Counted from the first letter of the stretch, positions 16,153 to 26,324 are shown. The stretch is DNA of 38,646 nucleotides from Paracoccaceae bacterium (GCA_009842205.1 VYFX01000070.1:1-38646); one strand, 5' to 3'. Notes: a model not told the origin generated them from the sequence alone. A program made the numbers and translations.

Positions 16153-17301
16153 TTAGGTAACAGGGCGATTATCCTTTTGAAGCAAACTAATGTCTTTCTT
16201 CGGCTTATAGGGATCAGTCAGCCTGGTCTGTGCGATACAGGGAAAAAGAAAGCATTTGCTTCGCTTGAGACTCAACCACATCCTTGCTCCGGGTTTGGGT
16301 AAAAAGACCGAGGGAACGGAAGCTTTCAACAATGAGTGGTCATTCTCCATTCGAAATTCAACAAGGCTGGTATTTCCCATATATCGGGACTTGACCACTG
16401 TAACAGGTACTGGCACACCATCTTCGGCGGTTGGAACCGGCCCTCTGCCTTTTCTGTCAAAGTCAATTCGCATGTGTTGGGGACGAATAATAACCTCTAC
16501 ATCGGCCCCATCCCTGAATTCGGGAGTGGCAAATTTCCCGAAGGGGGTATTGATTTCCGAATTCTCCACAACCCCATGTACTACATTCAAATCGGAGAAA
16601 AACGAAGCAACATCCCGGTTTTTGGGAAAATCATATAGATCGTAGGGGGAACCGGCTTGTACAATTCTACCCTCCTTCATCAATACGATTTCATCAGCCA
16701 TACGCATGGCCTCGGAAGGCTCGTGAGTTATCAGCAATACTGCCACATTTTCTTCCATGAGTATGTTGATGGTCTCTTCCCTGACGTAATCCCGCAATCT
16801 GTCATCAAGGTTGGAAAATGGTTCATCCAATAACATTATTCTTGGCTTGGGTGCCAGGGCCCTGGCCAGAGCTACCCTTTGCTGTTCACCTCCGGAAAGG
16901 TGATGCGGAAATTTCTTTCGCAAAGGTTCAAGATTGACCCGTTGCAACAATTCGGTAATCCTGTCCTTTCTGTTTGACCCTCTTCCGATGAGGCCAAAGG
17001 CAACATTCTCCTCGACAGTGAGATGGGGGAATAGGGCAAAATCCTGGAAGAGAAGTCCTACCGATCTCTTTTCGGGAGGAACATTTATTGACTTGTTGGA
17101 TATAACCTTACCATCAATCAAGACCTCCCCAACATCTTGACGATCAACACCAGCGATAATTCTCAAAGTTGTGGTTTTGCCACAACCCGAAGGTCCAAGA
17201 AGGCATGTCAGCTCACCAGCCCTTAAGGTTAGCGAGATATCATCCAATATCTTTTTTCCCCCGAGATTACGGGATATTCCTTTTAGCTCTAGCCTTGTCA
17301 C
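16153..17301 (-). CDS. ABC transporter ATP-binding protein, Fe3+/spermidine/putrescine type
   Basis: This 382-residue ATPase powers an importer of the FbpC/PotA class. Motifs in order are Walker A GPSGCGKTTT (Lys42), Q-loop LLFQDFALFPH, signature LSGGEQQRVALARAL, Walker B IMLLDEPFSNLD and the switch histidine in LLITHEP. The C-terminal third is a TOBE-type regulatory domain containing IIRPQHMRIDF. The start codon is GTG with only a weak GAGA in front of it; no better start is visible. No permease or binding-protein gene lies beside it in this window, so its partners must be elsewhere and the substrate (ferric iron, polyamine or other) cannot be fixed. Confidence 0.9.
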   Translation of the reverse strand: MTRLELKGISRNLGGKKILDDISLTLRAGELTCLLGPSGCGKTTTLRIIAGVDRQDVGEVLIDGKVISNKSINVPPEKRSVGLLFQDFALFPHLTVEENVAFGLIGRGSNRKDRITELLQRVNLEPLRKKFPHHLSGGEQQRVALARALAPKPRIMLLDEPFSNLDDRLRDYVREETINILMEENVAVLLITHEPSEAMRMADEIVLMKEGRIVQAGSPYDLYDFPKNRDVASFFSDLNVVHGVVENSEINTPFGKFATPEFRDGADVEVIIRPQHMRIDFDRKGRGPVPTAEDGVPVPVTVVKSRYMGNTSLVEFRMENDHSLLKASVPSVFLPKPGARMWLSLKRSKCFLFPCIAQTRLTDPYKPKKDISLLQKDNRPVT

Positions 17302-17492
17302 TGTCTCTATGATTTGAAATTGTAATTATTCCCGAGTAATTTAATGGGAATTAAAATAATGCACTATATTCGAAATTACAATTTTTTTTGAAAACAGTTG
17401 ATTCATACAGCCAGAAAGCTTTTGAGTAAAAAAATCAGATCAATTCCTGGCATTTGCCCAACAAAGTTTGTCATGGAAAATCAGTTGACCAG

Positions 17493-17515
17493 GCAGGTGA
17501 ATTATTAACACCTGC
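17493..17515. terminator. Stem-loop at the end of the atypical SDR gene
   Basis: GCAGGTG (17493-17499) and CACCTGC (17509-17515) form a perfect 7-base-pair stem with a 9-base AT loop, reaching into the stop codon of the minus-strand SDR gene. The minus-strand sequence after the stem lacks a T-run for about ten bases, so it may stabilise the 3' end rather than terminate by itself. Confidence 0.35.
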
Positions 17516-18294
17516 TACATTGTCGCATTGACTGCACCTCCATCAAGCAGCAGATTTTGACCTACTATAAAGCTGGCCTGCTGGGAACATAAAAAGGCAC
17601 ATGCTGCCCCAAATTCATCAATTTGACCATAACGTCGGGAGGGAATTGTTTTCTTTCTTTGTTCCTCTGCCTCTTCCGGGGTAATACCGGTATTTTTGGC
17701 TGTTTCATTGTCTAGATAGACAGATCGATCAGTTGCATGGATTCCAGGCAATAGATTGTTTATGGTAACGCCATATTGGGCAACCTGCCGGGAAGTACCG
17801 GCAACATATCCGGTCAGTCCCGCTCTTGCGGTATTTGACAGACCCAATACCGGTATGGGAGCCTTGACCGATTGAGAAGTAATGTTAACAACCCTTCCCC
17901 AACCCTTGTCAATCATCCTGGGAAGAGCGATTTTCATCATTTCAATGGGTGCAAGCAGGTTGCTGTCAAAGGCAGCAATGAAATCTTCCCTGTCCCAATC
18001 TGTCCACATGCCAGCCTTGGGTCCGGCAGCGTTGTTGACAACAATGTCGGGCTCAGGGCAAGCCTCAAAGAGTTTGTTTCTGCCTTCCTCGGTGGTTACA
18101 TCTCCTTGAATTTCGATAACTTCCACACCAAATCTAGTTCTGATTTCATCTCCAGACGATGCAAGGCTTTCCTTTCCTCGCCCATTAATGACAAGGTTGA
18201 CTCCCTCTTCTGCCAAAGCGTTGGCGCAACCAAAACCAAGACCCTTTGTTGAAGCACAAACAATTGCCCATTTACCTCTAATTCCAAAATCCAT
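17515..18294 (-). CDS. Atypical short-chain dehydrogenase/reductase (active-site Tyr/Lys replaced)
   Basis: The 259-residue protein has an SDR Rossmann fold: ASTKGLGFG in place of the glycine motif near residue 15, NNAAG near residue 87, and NLLPG after the active site. Where classical members have YxxxK, it reads LSNTARAGL, so the catalytic tyrosine and lysine are replaced by serine or asparagine and arginine. SDR relatives with this pattern exist, and their chemistry is unclear. The ATG at 18294 is chosen because the longer frame starts only with TTG; AGGG lies about 9 bases ahead of it. It is divergent from the helicase gene. The substrate is unknown. Confidence 0.85.
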   Translation of the reverse strand: MDFGIRGKWAIVCASTKGLGFGCANALAEEGVNLVINGRGKESLASSGDEIRTRFGVEVIEIQGDVTTEEGRNKLFEACPEPDIVVNNAAGPKAGMWTDWDREDFIAAFDSNLLAPIEMMKIALPRMIDKGWGRVVNITSQSVKAPIPVLGLSNTARAGLTGYVAGTSRQVAQYGVTINNLLPGIHATDRSVYLDNETAKNTGITPEEAEEQRKKTIPSRRYGQIDEFGAACAFLCSQQASFIVGQNLLLDGGAVNATM

Positions 18295-18418
18295 TTCCAA
18301 ACCCTACCCTAACAAATGATATAATGATCAAATTCAAACCTACTTTCCCCAGCTTTCCAGTAAAAACATTACTGTCTGAAAAAGGGATGACTACAAATAT
18401 CTACACAATGGAGACAAT

Positions 18419-20140
18419 ATGGTAACATTTAAGGATTTTGGCCTAGATGCCAAAGTGTTAAATGCCATTGAAAAACTAGGTTATGATAAACCTACGGAAA
18501 TTCAAGCACATACAATCGAACCTGCCATCAACGGTAGTGATATCCTGGGAATTGCCCAGACAGGAAGCGGGAAAACAGCAGCATTCCTTATCCCGATGAT
18601 CAAGAAACTTGCTGAAGGGAGAGCAAAAGCCAGAATGCCCCGAGGGCTGGTCATAACTCCCACGAGGGAACTTGCTGCCCAGATTTACGAAAATTTCAGC
18701 AATCTCTCTGCCGATATAAAATTGACCAGTACCCTGATCATTGGTGGTACCTCTTATCAGGAACAACAGAAAGCCCTGAACACAGGAGTTGATATAATCA
18801 TTGGCACACCAGGCAGGATTTATGATCATCTGGAACGTCAGAATGTGATGCTTCATGGAATCCAGTATCTGGTTATCGATGAGGCTGACAGAATGCTTGA
18901 TGAGGGGTTTATGCCCCAAATTGAAATGATCTGTTCCCGAACTTCCCCACGCCGCCAGACCCTGTTTTACTCAGCCACCATGTATCCCGAAATAGAAAGG
19001 CTTGCAGATAATTTCCTGACAGATCCCCTGCGGATAGAAGTTAGCCCTCGGGCTTCGGTATCCGAGGATATCGAACAGCTCGTTTTTATTGTCGATAAAG
19101 GTGGTTCAAGAGATTTATTCAAGAAAAAGCGTAATATTCTGCGAAAAGTCATCAATCATTTTGGTGACGATCTTTCCAACGCAATAATCTTCAGCAATAC
19201 CAAGAATCACGTTGATATTTTGCAAAAATCCATGAAATTTCACGGGTTCGAAAGTGAATCCATTCATGGGGATCATACCCAATCAGTACGAACAGAAGCC
19301 CTGAACAAATTCAGAAACGGGGAAATTCAGTTCCTCATCGCTTCTGATGTGGCTTCCCGTGGTTTGGATATTCCGCTCGTGTCACATGTCATCAATCTTG
19401 ATGTACCCGTAAATCCGGAAGATTACATTCATCGTATTGGTAGAACAGGCAGAGCTGGAAACAAGGGAACCTCGGTGACCTTGTGCAGCAAAAAGGAACT
19501 CAATTCCCTTGATAGTATTGAAAAACTGATGTCCAAGCCGTTAAATAAGTTCAAATTGCTGCTCAAGGGTAAATCACAGGAATTGAGAATTGTTCCCTTA
19601 GACCGGATTGATGAGAAAAATGAGGAAAATTCCGAGGGAATGATAAACATGGAAACCCAAGATACAGGTATTTCAACTGCCGATGAAAACAAACCTGAAT
19701 CACAAGGCAAGAAAAAGAAAAAAGGTAAACATACCAAGCGAAGAGAATCCCCAAAACCAGCAGATCTTGAAATTGCTACCAGTGCCCTTGCAGGAGATGA
19801 TAGCATGGCACCCGATGAAGCAGTAGGAGATACTGAAGAAGCTGAGATAGTCAAACCTGTCAGAAGAAGGTGGTCTTATCGCAAGAAGGATTTGTACACT
19901 AGAAAATCAAAGAGCGATGCCCCGGACAATGCTGATGGCAATACCAATGTTGAGTTGGATTCAGGAGAATCACCTGAACCTGATGAGACCCAAGCCAGCG
20001 AGCAGAAAAACAAGACTCATTCCCGACAAAAAGGGGCTGGAAAATCCGGTCAGGGAAGTTCCAAAAGGGGCAGCAGGCAATCGAAAAATAGGGGTTTTGA
20101 GGGCCGAACACCCGCTTTTGTGTACTATGATTTCGATTGA
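18419..20140 (+). CDS. DEAD-box ATP-dependent RNA helicase, RhlE-like
   Basis: This 573-residue helicase unwinds or remodels RNA, probably in ribosome assembly or mRNA decay. It has the Q motif (GYDKPTEIQ), motif I AQTGSGKTA with Lys52, PTRELA, TPGR, DEAD in VIDEADRMLDEGF, SAT, and VI HRIGRTGR. After about residue 380 the tail is long, charged and low in complexity: acidic and Ser/Thr-rich stretches alternate with basic patches such as KKKKGKHTKRRE and RRRWSYRKKD, and it ends in a Gly/Ser/Arg/Lys-rich part. Such tails bind RNA non-specifically. GGAG lies about 6 bases before the ATG. It is convergent with the RNase J gene, a pairing of RNA-processing enzymes that may be coincidental. Confidence 0.95.
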   Translation: MVTFKDFGLDAKVLNAIEKLGYDKPTEIQAHTIEPAINGSDILGIAQTGSGKTAAFLIPMIKKLAEGRAKARMPRGLVITPTRELAAQIYENFSNLSADIKLTSTLIIGGTSYQEQQKALNTGVDIIIGTPGRIYDHLERQNVMLHGIQYLVIDEADRMLDEGFMPQIEMICSRTSPRRQTLFYSATMYPEIERLADNFLTDPLRIEVSPRASVSEDIEQLVFIVDKGGSRDLFKKKRNILRKVINHFGDDLSNAIIFSNTKNHVDILQKSMKFHGFESESIHGDHTQSVRTEALNKFRNGEIQFLIASDVASRGLDIPLVSHVINLDVPVNPEDYIHRIGRTGRAGNKGTSVTLCSKKELNSLDSIEKLMSKPLNKFKLLLKGKSQELRIVPLDRIDEKNEENSEGMINMETQDTGISTADENKPESQGKKKKKGKHTKRRESPKPADLEIATSALAGDDSMAPDEAVGDTEEAEIVKPVRRRWSYRKKDLYTRKSKSDAPDNADGNTNVELDSGESPEPDETQASEQKNKTHSRQKGAGKSGQGSSKRGSRQSKNRGFEGRTPAFVYYDFD

Positions 20141-20151
20141 TTGATGATATG

Positions 20152-20194
20152 AAACCTTGTCTTATCTGATGGCTATCTGAATGACAGGTTTTTT
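20152..20194 (+). terminator. Candidate intrinsic terminator after the helicase gene
   Basis: AAACCTTGTC (20152-20161) pairs with GACAGGTTT (20183-20191) with one bulge and a 21-base loop, and the right arm runs straight into six T residues. The layout fits a rho-independent terminator for the plus-strand helicase. It overlaps the last codons of the convergent rnj gene. The long loop lowers confidence. Confidence 0.4.
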
Positions 20195-21817
20195 ATTGTA
20201 AAAGTCCAGGCATAATTTCCTTGTTGCCTTGTCCAAAATATCCTTTAACGTGGATTCATGTGCCAATTGTTGTTTGGTTAACTGGTTCAGCTTGGTCAAG
20301 ATCATAGAACTTAATTCCTTCTGAAACTCCTCAAATGCATCCGAGCTGAGACCCGAGCACTGTACAATTATACCTTCCCGGTTGAACCTGCCGGATTTTC
20401 TTGACAGAAAAATCGAAACAAGACCATTATGTGCCATTCGCAATCTTTCCCTGATGGTATCACTTTTGAATCCGACAAGATCATTTCCATCAATACACAA
20501 TCGTCCTATTTGTTCATTTTCTGAATCAAGTAATTTCCCCCCGAGTACATCAACCATCGAACCGTTGGGTGCCACGATGGCATTAAAGCCAGCGTTAATG
20601 GCAATCTCCGCGTGCATCTTCAAATGCCTGTATTCCCCATGCATGGGGATAACCAGATTTGGCACGACGAGTTTATGGAGCTTCTCCAAATCTGTTTTGT
20701 TGGGATGTCCCGATACATGATAAAGACCCGAAGATTCATCAATGATATTGACACCCAATTCCGCAAATCGATTTTGTATTTTGCCTATGGCTACTTCATT
20801 ACCGGGAATGGTCTTGGAAGAATAAATGACCGTATCACCCTGTTTTACCCTTAATCCTTTGAAAGAACCACCTGTGGACAATTGGGCCGTTGCAGCCCTC
20901 CCCTCACCCTGGCTTCCTGTTGCCAAAACAAGCAGGCTGTTTCTTGGCAAATTACGCGCCTGTTCAATTGAAACCTGATTTGGCAAATCTTCCAAAATTC
21001 CAACATCGATTGCATGGGATACCAACCTGTTCATGGCTCGCCCTAGCAGGACCACATTCCGTCCACAAAGTTCTGCTGCATGAGCTATCTGGTAAATCCT
21101 GGCAATGTGTGATGCAAATGTCGTGGCAATCACCATCCCTTCACATTCCCGTATAAGTTGATCAAGATTTGTACCAATCGAGGCCTCGGATCTACCTTTT
21201 CCGGGAGTCAAGGCATTGGTGGAATCACATATCAGAGCAAGAATCTTCACGCTGCATATTTCCTCCCACAATTCCTCTTCAAAGGGTTCGCCAATAACCG
21301 GTTCATGATCTAATTTGAAATCACCGGTATGTATAATTCGTCCATCTGGTGTATCAATAAGCAGGCTGGAGGATTCCGGTATTGAATGGGATATGGGCAC
21401 ATAGGAAACTTCAAATGGGCCAGCCGTAATTTTATCCGGATAGATATCGACCGTGTGGAACCAACTTTGATTGCCTCCATATTCTTCAATCCGGTCCAAG
21501 GCAATTTGCCTGGAAAATTCACGTGCATAGACTGGTACATCCAATTCACCGGTCAAAAAGGAGATGGCACCCAAATGATCCAAATGGCCATGGGTTATGA
21601 AAATTGCCTCTACTTGGGATTTTCTTTCGACAAGCCAAGAAAAATCAGGGATTATAAGGTCCACACCCGGTGCCGTTTCCATGTCGGGAAACAAGACTCC
21701 CGCATCTACTACAATGAACTGTTCCCTGCCCCTGGGACCATACCCGTAGACATACATGTTCATGCCGATTTCACCGGCACCCCCAAAGGGAAGATATATC
21801 AGTCTAGACTTGGTCAT
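20162..21817 (-). CDS. rnj: Ribonuclease J
   Basis: RNase J is a metallo-beta-lactamase-fold ribonuclease with 5' exonuclease and endonuclease activity in RNA maturation and decay. From the ATG at 21817 it has 551 residues, starting MTKSRLIYLPFGGAGEIGMN, the expected beginning. Metal ligands are visible in HGHLDH (76-81), HTGDFKLDHE and HGEYRHL. A beta-CASP domain and a C-terminal domain complete the protein. The longer frame to 21859 runs into coaX without homology. The ATG overlaps the coaX 3' end by 14 bases, indicating translational coupling. It is the last gene of the nuo-birA-coaX transcript, an order common in alphaproteobacteria. Confidence 0.95.
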   Translation of the reverse strand: MTKSRLIYLPFGGAGEIGMNMYVYGYGPRGREQFIVVDAGVLFPDMETAPGVDLIIPDFSWLVERKSQVEAIFITHGHLDHLGAISFLTGELDVPVYAREFSRQIALDRIEEYGGNQSWFHTVDIYPDKITAGPFEVSYVPISHSIPESSSLLIDTPDGRIIHTGDFKLDHEPVIGEPFEEELWEEICSVKILALICDSTNALTPGKGRSEASIGTNLDQLIRECEGMVIATTFASHIARIYQIAHAAELCGRNVVLLGRAMNRLVSHAIDVGILEDLPNQVSIEQARNLPRNSLLVLATGSQGEGRAATAQLSTGGSFKGLRVKQGDTVIYSSKTIPGNEVAIGKIQNRFAELGVNIIDESSGLYHVSGHPNKTDLEKLHKLVVPNLVIPMHGEYRHLKMHAEIAINAGFNAIVAPNGSMVDVLGGKLLDSENEQIGRLCIDGNDLVGFKSDTIRERLRMAHNGLVSIFLSRKSGRFNREGIIVQCSGLSSDAFEEFQKELSSMILTKLNQLTKQQLAHESTLKDILDKATRKLCLDFYNKKPVIQIAIR

Positions 21818-22589
21818 TAGTTCCAATAACATTATAGTTATAGATAACTGCCAGACCATGGATGGTCAGGTCTGCATCCAACTTGTCAAACAGGTGATCG
21901 GCTTGAGCCAGGACTGTGGAATATCCGCCTGTCCCGATAATTTTCAAATCCCGTCCCTGCTCTTCCTGAATTCTTCTGCATATGCCTTCGATAAGACTCA
22001 CATAGCCCCAGAAAATGCCCGAATGCATGCAATCAAGCGTATTTTTACCAATGATCGAAGGAGGTATCTCAACACCCACATGCGGGAGTGCCGCGGCTGC
22101 TTCATGGAGAGCACGAAGTGAAAGATCAATTCCGGGAGAGATGACTCCTCCAATATATGCCCCATCATTGTCAACAACATCAAATGTGGTGGCTGTTCCA
22201 AAATCAACCACAATCAAATCCCCGCCAAATTGATCAAAGGCCGATACAGTGTTGACAAGCCTGTCTGAACCTACATGAACACCCGGATCAATCCTGACTT
22301 CTACCGGCAGACGACAATTACCGGTACCCACAATGATGGGTTCGGTATCAAAATACTTTTGACACAGTTGTTCAAGGTTGAACAAGACCCCTGGAACTAC
22401 CGAAGAGATGATTACCGTTTCAATGTCCCGTATGCTTGCCTTTAATCCGATGAGGGGCTCCAACCAGACATAATATTCGTCACTTGTTCTGGCATTGTAG
22501 GTGGAACAACGCCAACTTTCCAAGGTTGTACTTCCCTCTATGATCGCAAATACGGTGTTTGTATTTCCTACATCAATTGCCAACAACAT
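21804..22589 (-). CDS. coaX: Type III pantothenate kinase
   Basis: CoaX phosphorylates pantothenate, the first step from vitamin B5 to coenzyme A, and belongs to the ASKHA fold rather than the CoaA type. The ATG at 22589 gives 261 residues with MLLAIDVGNTNTVFAI at the start (phosphate-binding loop). DRLVNTVSAF, VVDFGTATTFDVV and GGVISPGIDLSLRAL follow, all type III signatures. A GAGGA site is 9 bases upstream. The start overlaps the birA end by 17 bases and the stop overlaps rnj, so the three genes are translationally linked. Confidence 0.95.
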   Translation of the reverse strand: MLLAIDVGNTNTVFAIIEGSTTLESWRCSTYNARTSDEYYVWLEPLIGLKASIRDIETVIISSVVPGVLFNLEQLCQKYFDTEPIIVGTGNCRLPVEVRIDPGVHVGSDRLVNTVSAFDQFGGDLIVVDFGTATTFDVVDNDGAYIGGVISPGIDLSLRALHEAAAALPHVGVEIPPSIIGKNTLDCMHSGIFWGYVSLIEGICRRIQEEQGRDLKIIGTGGYSTVLAQADHLFDKLDADLTIHGLAVIYNYNVIGTNDQV

Positions 22590-23337
22590 CTTTCGAGTCC
22601 TCAAAAAACATATCACCTGCCGAGAAATACCTGATACCATCCGGAGTCACAACGATAGCCCTTCCATTATGGTCGATACCTTCGAATATTCCCATTGTTT
22701 CAACCTTGCCATGTCTGAAGAAAATTCCTTTTCCCAAATCAAACGCCTTTTCAAGCCATAATTCACGAATACGCCAAAATCCATCAGAATGATAGACTTC
22801 CTCGTATTTATTTACTTTTTGAACCAACCTGTCCAAGAATTCCCTGCTGGAAATATCAAAACCTGTCAATTGTGCAATACTTCCTGGATCATATTTCCTT
22901 ACGGGCACATCTTCCAAGGGTGGAGCTTCATGGAGATTGACACCAAATCCGGTTATCAAATAATTCTCGTTCGACTGTCGGTTATTTTCCAGCAGGATCC
23001 CTGCAACCTTCTTTCTGGACAAAATGACATCATTAGGCCATTTCAAATAAAAATCATGCTTGAATTCGGTAAAGACGCACAGTGTTTCATGAAGGGCCAA
23101 CCCGGCCAGGAATGACCTCAGGGGTATGTCCCTCAATGGTTCATTGGGCTTTTGAAGGTAGGTTGCAAAAAAATTTTTCGAGCCGGAATGCCAATTCCTG
23201 CCTGATCTGCCCCGACCCTTGGTTTGGGTTTTCGCCCAGATCCAAATGGGTTTGGTAAATCCTGAAATATGCCTTACTGCTTCCGAATTGGTACTTTCCA
23301 ATCTGTCAAAACTAAGAATTTTGCAGTTTCTCTCCAA
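22573..23337 (-). CDS. birA: Biotin-[acetyl-CoA-carboxylase] ligase
   Basis: BirA joins biotin to the biotin carboxyl carrier protein and other carboxylases through biotinyl-AMP. At 254 residues it is the short form without the N-terminal DNA-binding domain, so it is probably an enzyme only, not a repressor. KGRGRSGRNWHS (about 40-51) is the adenylate-binding loop, and KWPNDVILSRKKVAGILLE is the biotin site. The start is TTG, with AGGA about 7 bases ahead; no in-frame ATG exists before the conserved region. It follows nuoN by 9 bases and overlaps coaX. Confidence 0.93.
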   Translation of the reverse strand: MERNCKILSFDRLESTNSEAVRHISGFTKPIWIWAKTQTKGRGRSGRNWHSGSKNFFATYLQKPNEPLRDIPLRSFLAGLALHETLCVFTEFKHDFYLKWPNDVILSRKKVAGILLENNRQSNENYLITGFGVNLHEAPPLEDVPVRKYDPGSIAQLTGFDISSREFLDRLVQKVNKYEEVYHSDGFWRIRELWLEKAFDLGKGIFFRHGKVETMGIFEGIDHNGRAIVVTPDGIRYFSAGDMFFEDSKDVVGN

Positions 23338-23346
23338 ATCATTTTC

Positions 23347-24786
23347 CTAGTTGAACAACATGCCTGTTGCTGCCTGACTGATATCTATGATTCCGAACAG
23401 GTTGGCCACGCCAACAATTACGAAAACACCGGAAAGTACCAAGGTAATCTGTGATGTCCTGGTCATGTTATCGTCAAGACTTTCACCTTCTTCACCAAAA
23501 TACATGAAATATACAAGACGCAGATAGTAATAGGCACCGATTACCGAAGCTATCGCCCCTCCAAGTGCCAACCAGTACATGCCAACCTCGATGACGGCCA
23601 GAAAGACATAGAGTTTGGCAAAGAATCCGATCAGGGGAACAATACCGGCCAGCGAAAACATTAACAGCAGCAGTGAAAAGGCCTGAACCGGAGCCTGCTT
23701 GGAGTACATGCCGAGCGAGTATATGTCAGATACGGGTCTGCCTCCCTTGCGCATCGAAAGAATGAAGGCAAATGTGCCCAAATTCATGATTGTATAGATC
23801 ACCATGTAAATGAGCATTGCCTGAAATCCCTTTTCCGTTCCCGATGCAATCCCCATGAGGGCATAACCCATATGGGCAATGGAGGAATAGGCCATAAGAC
23901 GCTTGATATCAATCTGACCAATGGCTGCTATCGAACCCAGAAACATGGATACAAAGGCAATTCCGCCAACGATCAATTGCCAATCATCGGCAACCGGACC
24001 AAAGGCTTCCAGCAACAATCTGGCAAACAGGATCATGGCAGCCACCTTGGGTGCCGTGGCCAGGAAAAGGGTAACCGGTGTCGGTGCTCCTTCGTATACA
24101 TCCGGTGCCCACATGTGGAAGGGTGCTGCCGAAACCTTGAAGGCCAATCCCACGATCAGGAAAGCCAATCCAAACAGCAATCCGACCGATGTTTCGCCGT
24201 CTGATATGGCTTCCGATATACCACTCATCAACGTCGTTCCGGAGAAACCGTATGTAAGGGAAGCGCCATATAGAAGCAAACCCGAAGACAATGCCCCCAA
24301 GACAAAATACTTCAAACCCGCCTCGGTTGATTTCGAATGGTTTCGATGGAATGCAGCAAGCACATAGAGTGACAGTGATTGCAGTTCTATGCCCATATAC
24401 AAAACCATCAACCCATGAGCCGAAACCATGATCATCATGCCCAGAACAGCAAATACCACCAGTATCGGGAATTCGAACTTGAGAATTCTTTCCCGGTCAA
24501 GGTAGTCCCGGCTCAATAGAAGAACAACTGCCGAGGACAGGGCAATGACCACTTTCGCAAATCGTGAGAAACCGTCATCGACAAAGGCCCCGCCAAAGGC
24601 CTGTTTCGTTCCTGTGGTTGCCAGGCCAATCCAAAGACTCAACCCCACCAGAAAAATGCTCGTCAGCCATACCAACGCCGTTCCAGTCTTCTGGGTATTA
24701 GAGAACACAGCCCACATCAGGGCAGCCAAACCGTAGGATGCCAGTACCAGTTCAGGTAGTATCGTTGTCAGGTCACTTGGAAACAT
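23347..24786 (-). CDS. nuoN: NADH-quinone oxidoreductase subunit N
   Basis: NuoN is one of three antiporter-like proton-pumping subunits of the membrane arm of complex I. The 479-residue protein has about 14 membrane helices. It shows GIELQSLSLYVLAAFHRN, with the conserved glutamate in the fifth helix region, and KVSAAPFHMWAPDVYEGAPT, with the lysine of the broken helix. Length is normal. It is the last nuo gene, 26 bases after nuoM, and birA follows at once. Confidence 0.96.
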   Translation of the reverse strand: MFPSDLTTILPELVLASYGLAALMWAVFSNTQKTGTALVWLTSIFLVGLSLWIGLATTGTKQAFGGAFVDDGFSRFAKVVIALSSAVVLLLSRDYLDRERILKFEFPILVVFAVLGMMIMVSAHGLMVLYMGIELQSLSLYVLAAFHRNHSKSTEAGLKYFVLGALSSGLLLYGASLTYGFSGTTLMSGISEAISDGETSVGLLFGLAFLIVGLAFKVSAAPFHMWAPDVYEGAPTPVTLFLATAPKVAAMILFARLLLEAFGPVADDWQLIVGGIAFVSMFLGSIAAIGQIDIKRLMAYSSIAHMGYALMGIASGTEKGFQAMLIYMVIYTIMNLGTFAFILSMRKGGRPVSDIYSLGMYSKQAPVQAFSLLLLMFSLAGIVPLIGFFAKLYVFLAVIEVGMYWLALGGAIASVIGAYYYLRLVYFMYFGEEGESLDDNMTRTSQITLVLSGVFVIVGVANLFGIIDISQAATGMLFN

Positions 24787-24812
24787 ATCAATACACTAAA
24801 ACTATAAATCCA

Positions 24813-26324
24813 TCATTTCGGTAGGGAAGAAAGGACATGATTTTTCAATTCCATGACTGCAGGTCCCGTAATGTCGGTAACCAGAGAAGGATAAACGCCC
24901 AAAAGAAGAGTCATGATGATCAAGGGTGCAAATACGAGTTTCTCCCTGTTGCTCAAATCCCGCACCCCGGCCAAGGAGGCTTTGACCAGATCGCCAAGGA
25001 CAACCCGCCTGAATACCCACAAGGCATAGGCGGCCGAGAGAATGACTCCGGTAGCGGCAAAAAAGGCAGCCCATGTATTGACCTGAAAGATTCCTGCCAG
25101 GGTCAAAAATTCACCAACAAAACCACTTGTACCAGGGAGACCCACATTGGCGAGGGTGAAAAACATGAAACCAAGAGCATAAACCGGCATTTTTATTACC
25201 AATCCGCCATAATCAGCTATTTTTCTGGTATGCATCTGATCGTAAACAACACCGACACAAAGGAACAAGGCACCTGAAATCAACCCATGTGACAACATCT
25301 GGAAGATGGCACCTTCCAGGCCCTGATGGGTAAACGAGAAAATTCCGATGGTGACAAACCCCATGTGGGCAACGGAAGAATAGGCAATCAGCTTTTTGAT
25401 ATCCTCCTGCATCATGGCAACCAATGAGGTATAGATGATGGCAATGACACTAAGCCAAATCACGAAATCAGCAAAAAATTCCGAAGCAATGGGAAACATG
25501 GGCAGGCTGAATCGTAAAAAGCCATAACCGCCCATTTTCAGAAGGATTGCAGCCAGAATGACTGATCCACCTGTTGGTGCCTCGACATGCGCATCCGGCA
25601 ACCAGGTATGAAAGGGCCACATCGGCAATTTAACTGCAAAGGAAGCAAAAAAGGCCAGCCATAGCAGGGACTGGATACCACCAATCAGGTCCCAGCCAAG
25701 AATCGAGAGAGGCAAATGGGAAAATTCGTGGGTAAGAAGTACTTCTATATCAGTGGTTCCGGCATCAACCCACATGTAGACCATTGCGATCAGCATCAGG
25801 ATGGAACCGAGAAGCGTATACAGGAAAAACTTGAAGGTTGCATATAGTTTCCGCTCTCCGCCCCAAATACCTATGATCAGGAACATGGGGATCAGGCCGG
25901 CTTCAAAGAAAAAGTAGAATAGTACCAGATCAAGGGAACAAAATACCCCGATCATGAATGTTTCCAATACCAAAAAGGAAATCATGAATTCCTTGATTCG
26001 ATGCTCCACCCTCCAGCAGGCAAGTACTGTGATTGGCATCAGGAACGTTGTCAGGACAATGAACAGGACACTGATGCCATCAACCCCCATTTTGTATCTG
26101 AGACCAAGCAGCCAGGTATATTCCTCGACAAACTGAAACCCTTCCACTTCGGGTTCAAAACCCAAAATCAGAAACAGTGAAATCAGAAACGTTGCACCTG
26201 TTGCCACCAAGGCCAAAAACTTGATGTTCTTGGCTGCAGCAGCTTCCTCCCCCCTGATGAAAAACATCATTATAAGGGCAGCGATAAAAGGGGTAAAGGT
26301 AATTACCGTCAGGAGGTTATTCAT
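24813..26324 (-). CDS. nuoM: NADH-quinone oxidoreductase subunit M
   Basis: NuoM is a proton-pumping antiporter-like subunit of complex I. With the ATG at 26324 it has 503 residues and about 14 membrane helices. [20 protein letters not shown] carries the family glutamate, and [20 protein letters not shown] carries the lysine/proline broken-helix block. The GGAGG ribosome site is 9 bases before the ATG and lies inside the last codons of nuoL. An alternative TTG two codons earlier is less likely. Confidence 0.96.
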   Translation of the reverse strand: MNNLLTVITFTPFIAALIMMFFIRGEEAAAAKNIKFLALVATGATFLISLFLILGFEPEVEGFQFVEEYTWLLGLRYKMGVDGISVLFIVLTTFLMPITVLACWRVEHRIKEFMISFLVLETFMIGVFCSLDLVLFYFFFEAGLIPMFLIIGIWGGERKLYATFKFFLYTLLGSILMLIAMVYMWVDAGTTDIEVLLTHEFSHLPLSILGWDLIGGIQSLLWLAFFASFAVKLPMWPFHTWLPDAHVEAPTGGSVILAAILLKMGGYGFLRFSLPMFPIASEFFADFVIWLSVIAIIYTSLVAMMQEDIKKLIAYSSVAHMGFVTIGIFSFTHQGLEGAIFQMLSHGLISGALFLCVGVVYDQMHTRKIADYGGLVIKMPVYALGFMFFTLANVGLPGTSGFVGEFLTLAGIFQVNTWAAFFAATGVILSAAYALWVFRRVVLGDLVKASLAGVRDLSNREKLVFAPLIIMTLLLGVYPSLVTDITGPAVMELKNHVLSSLPK

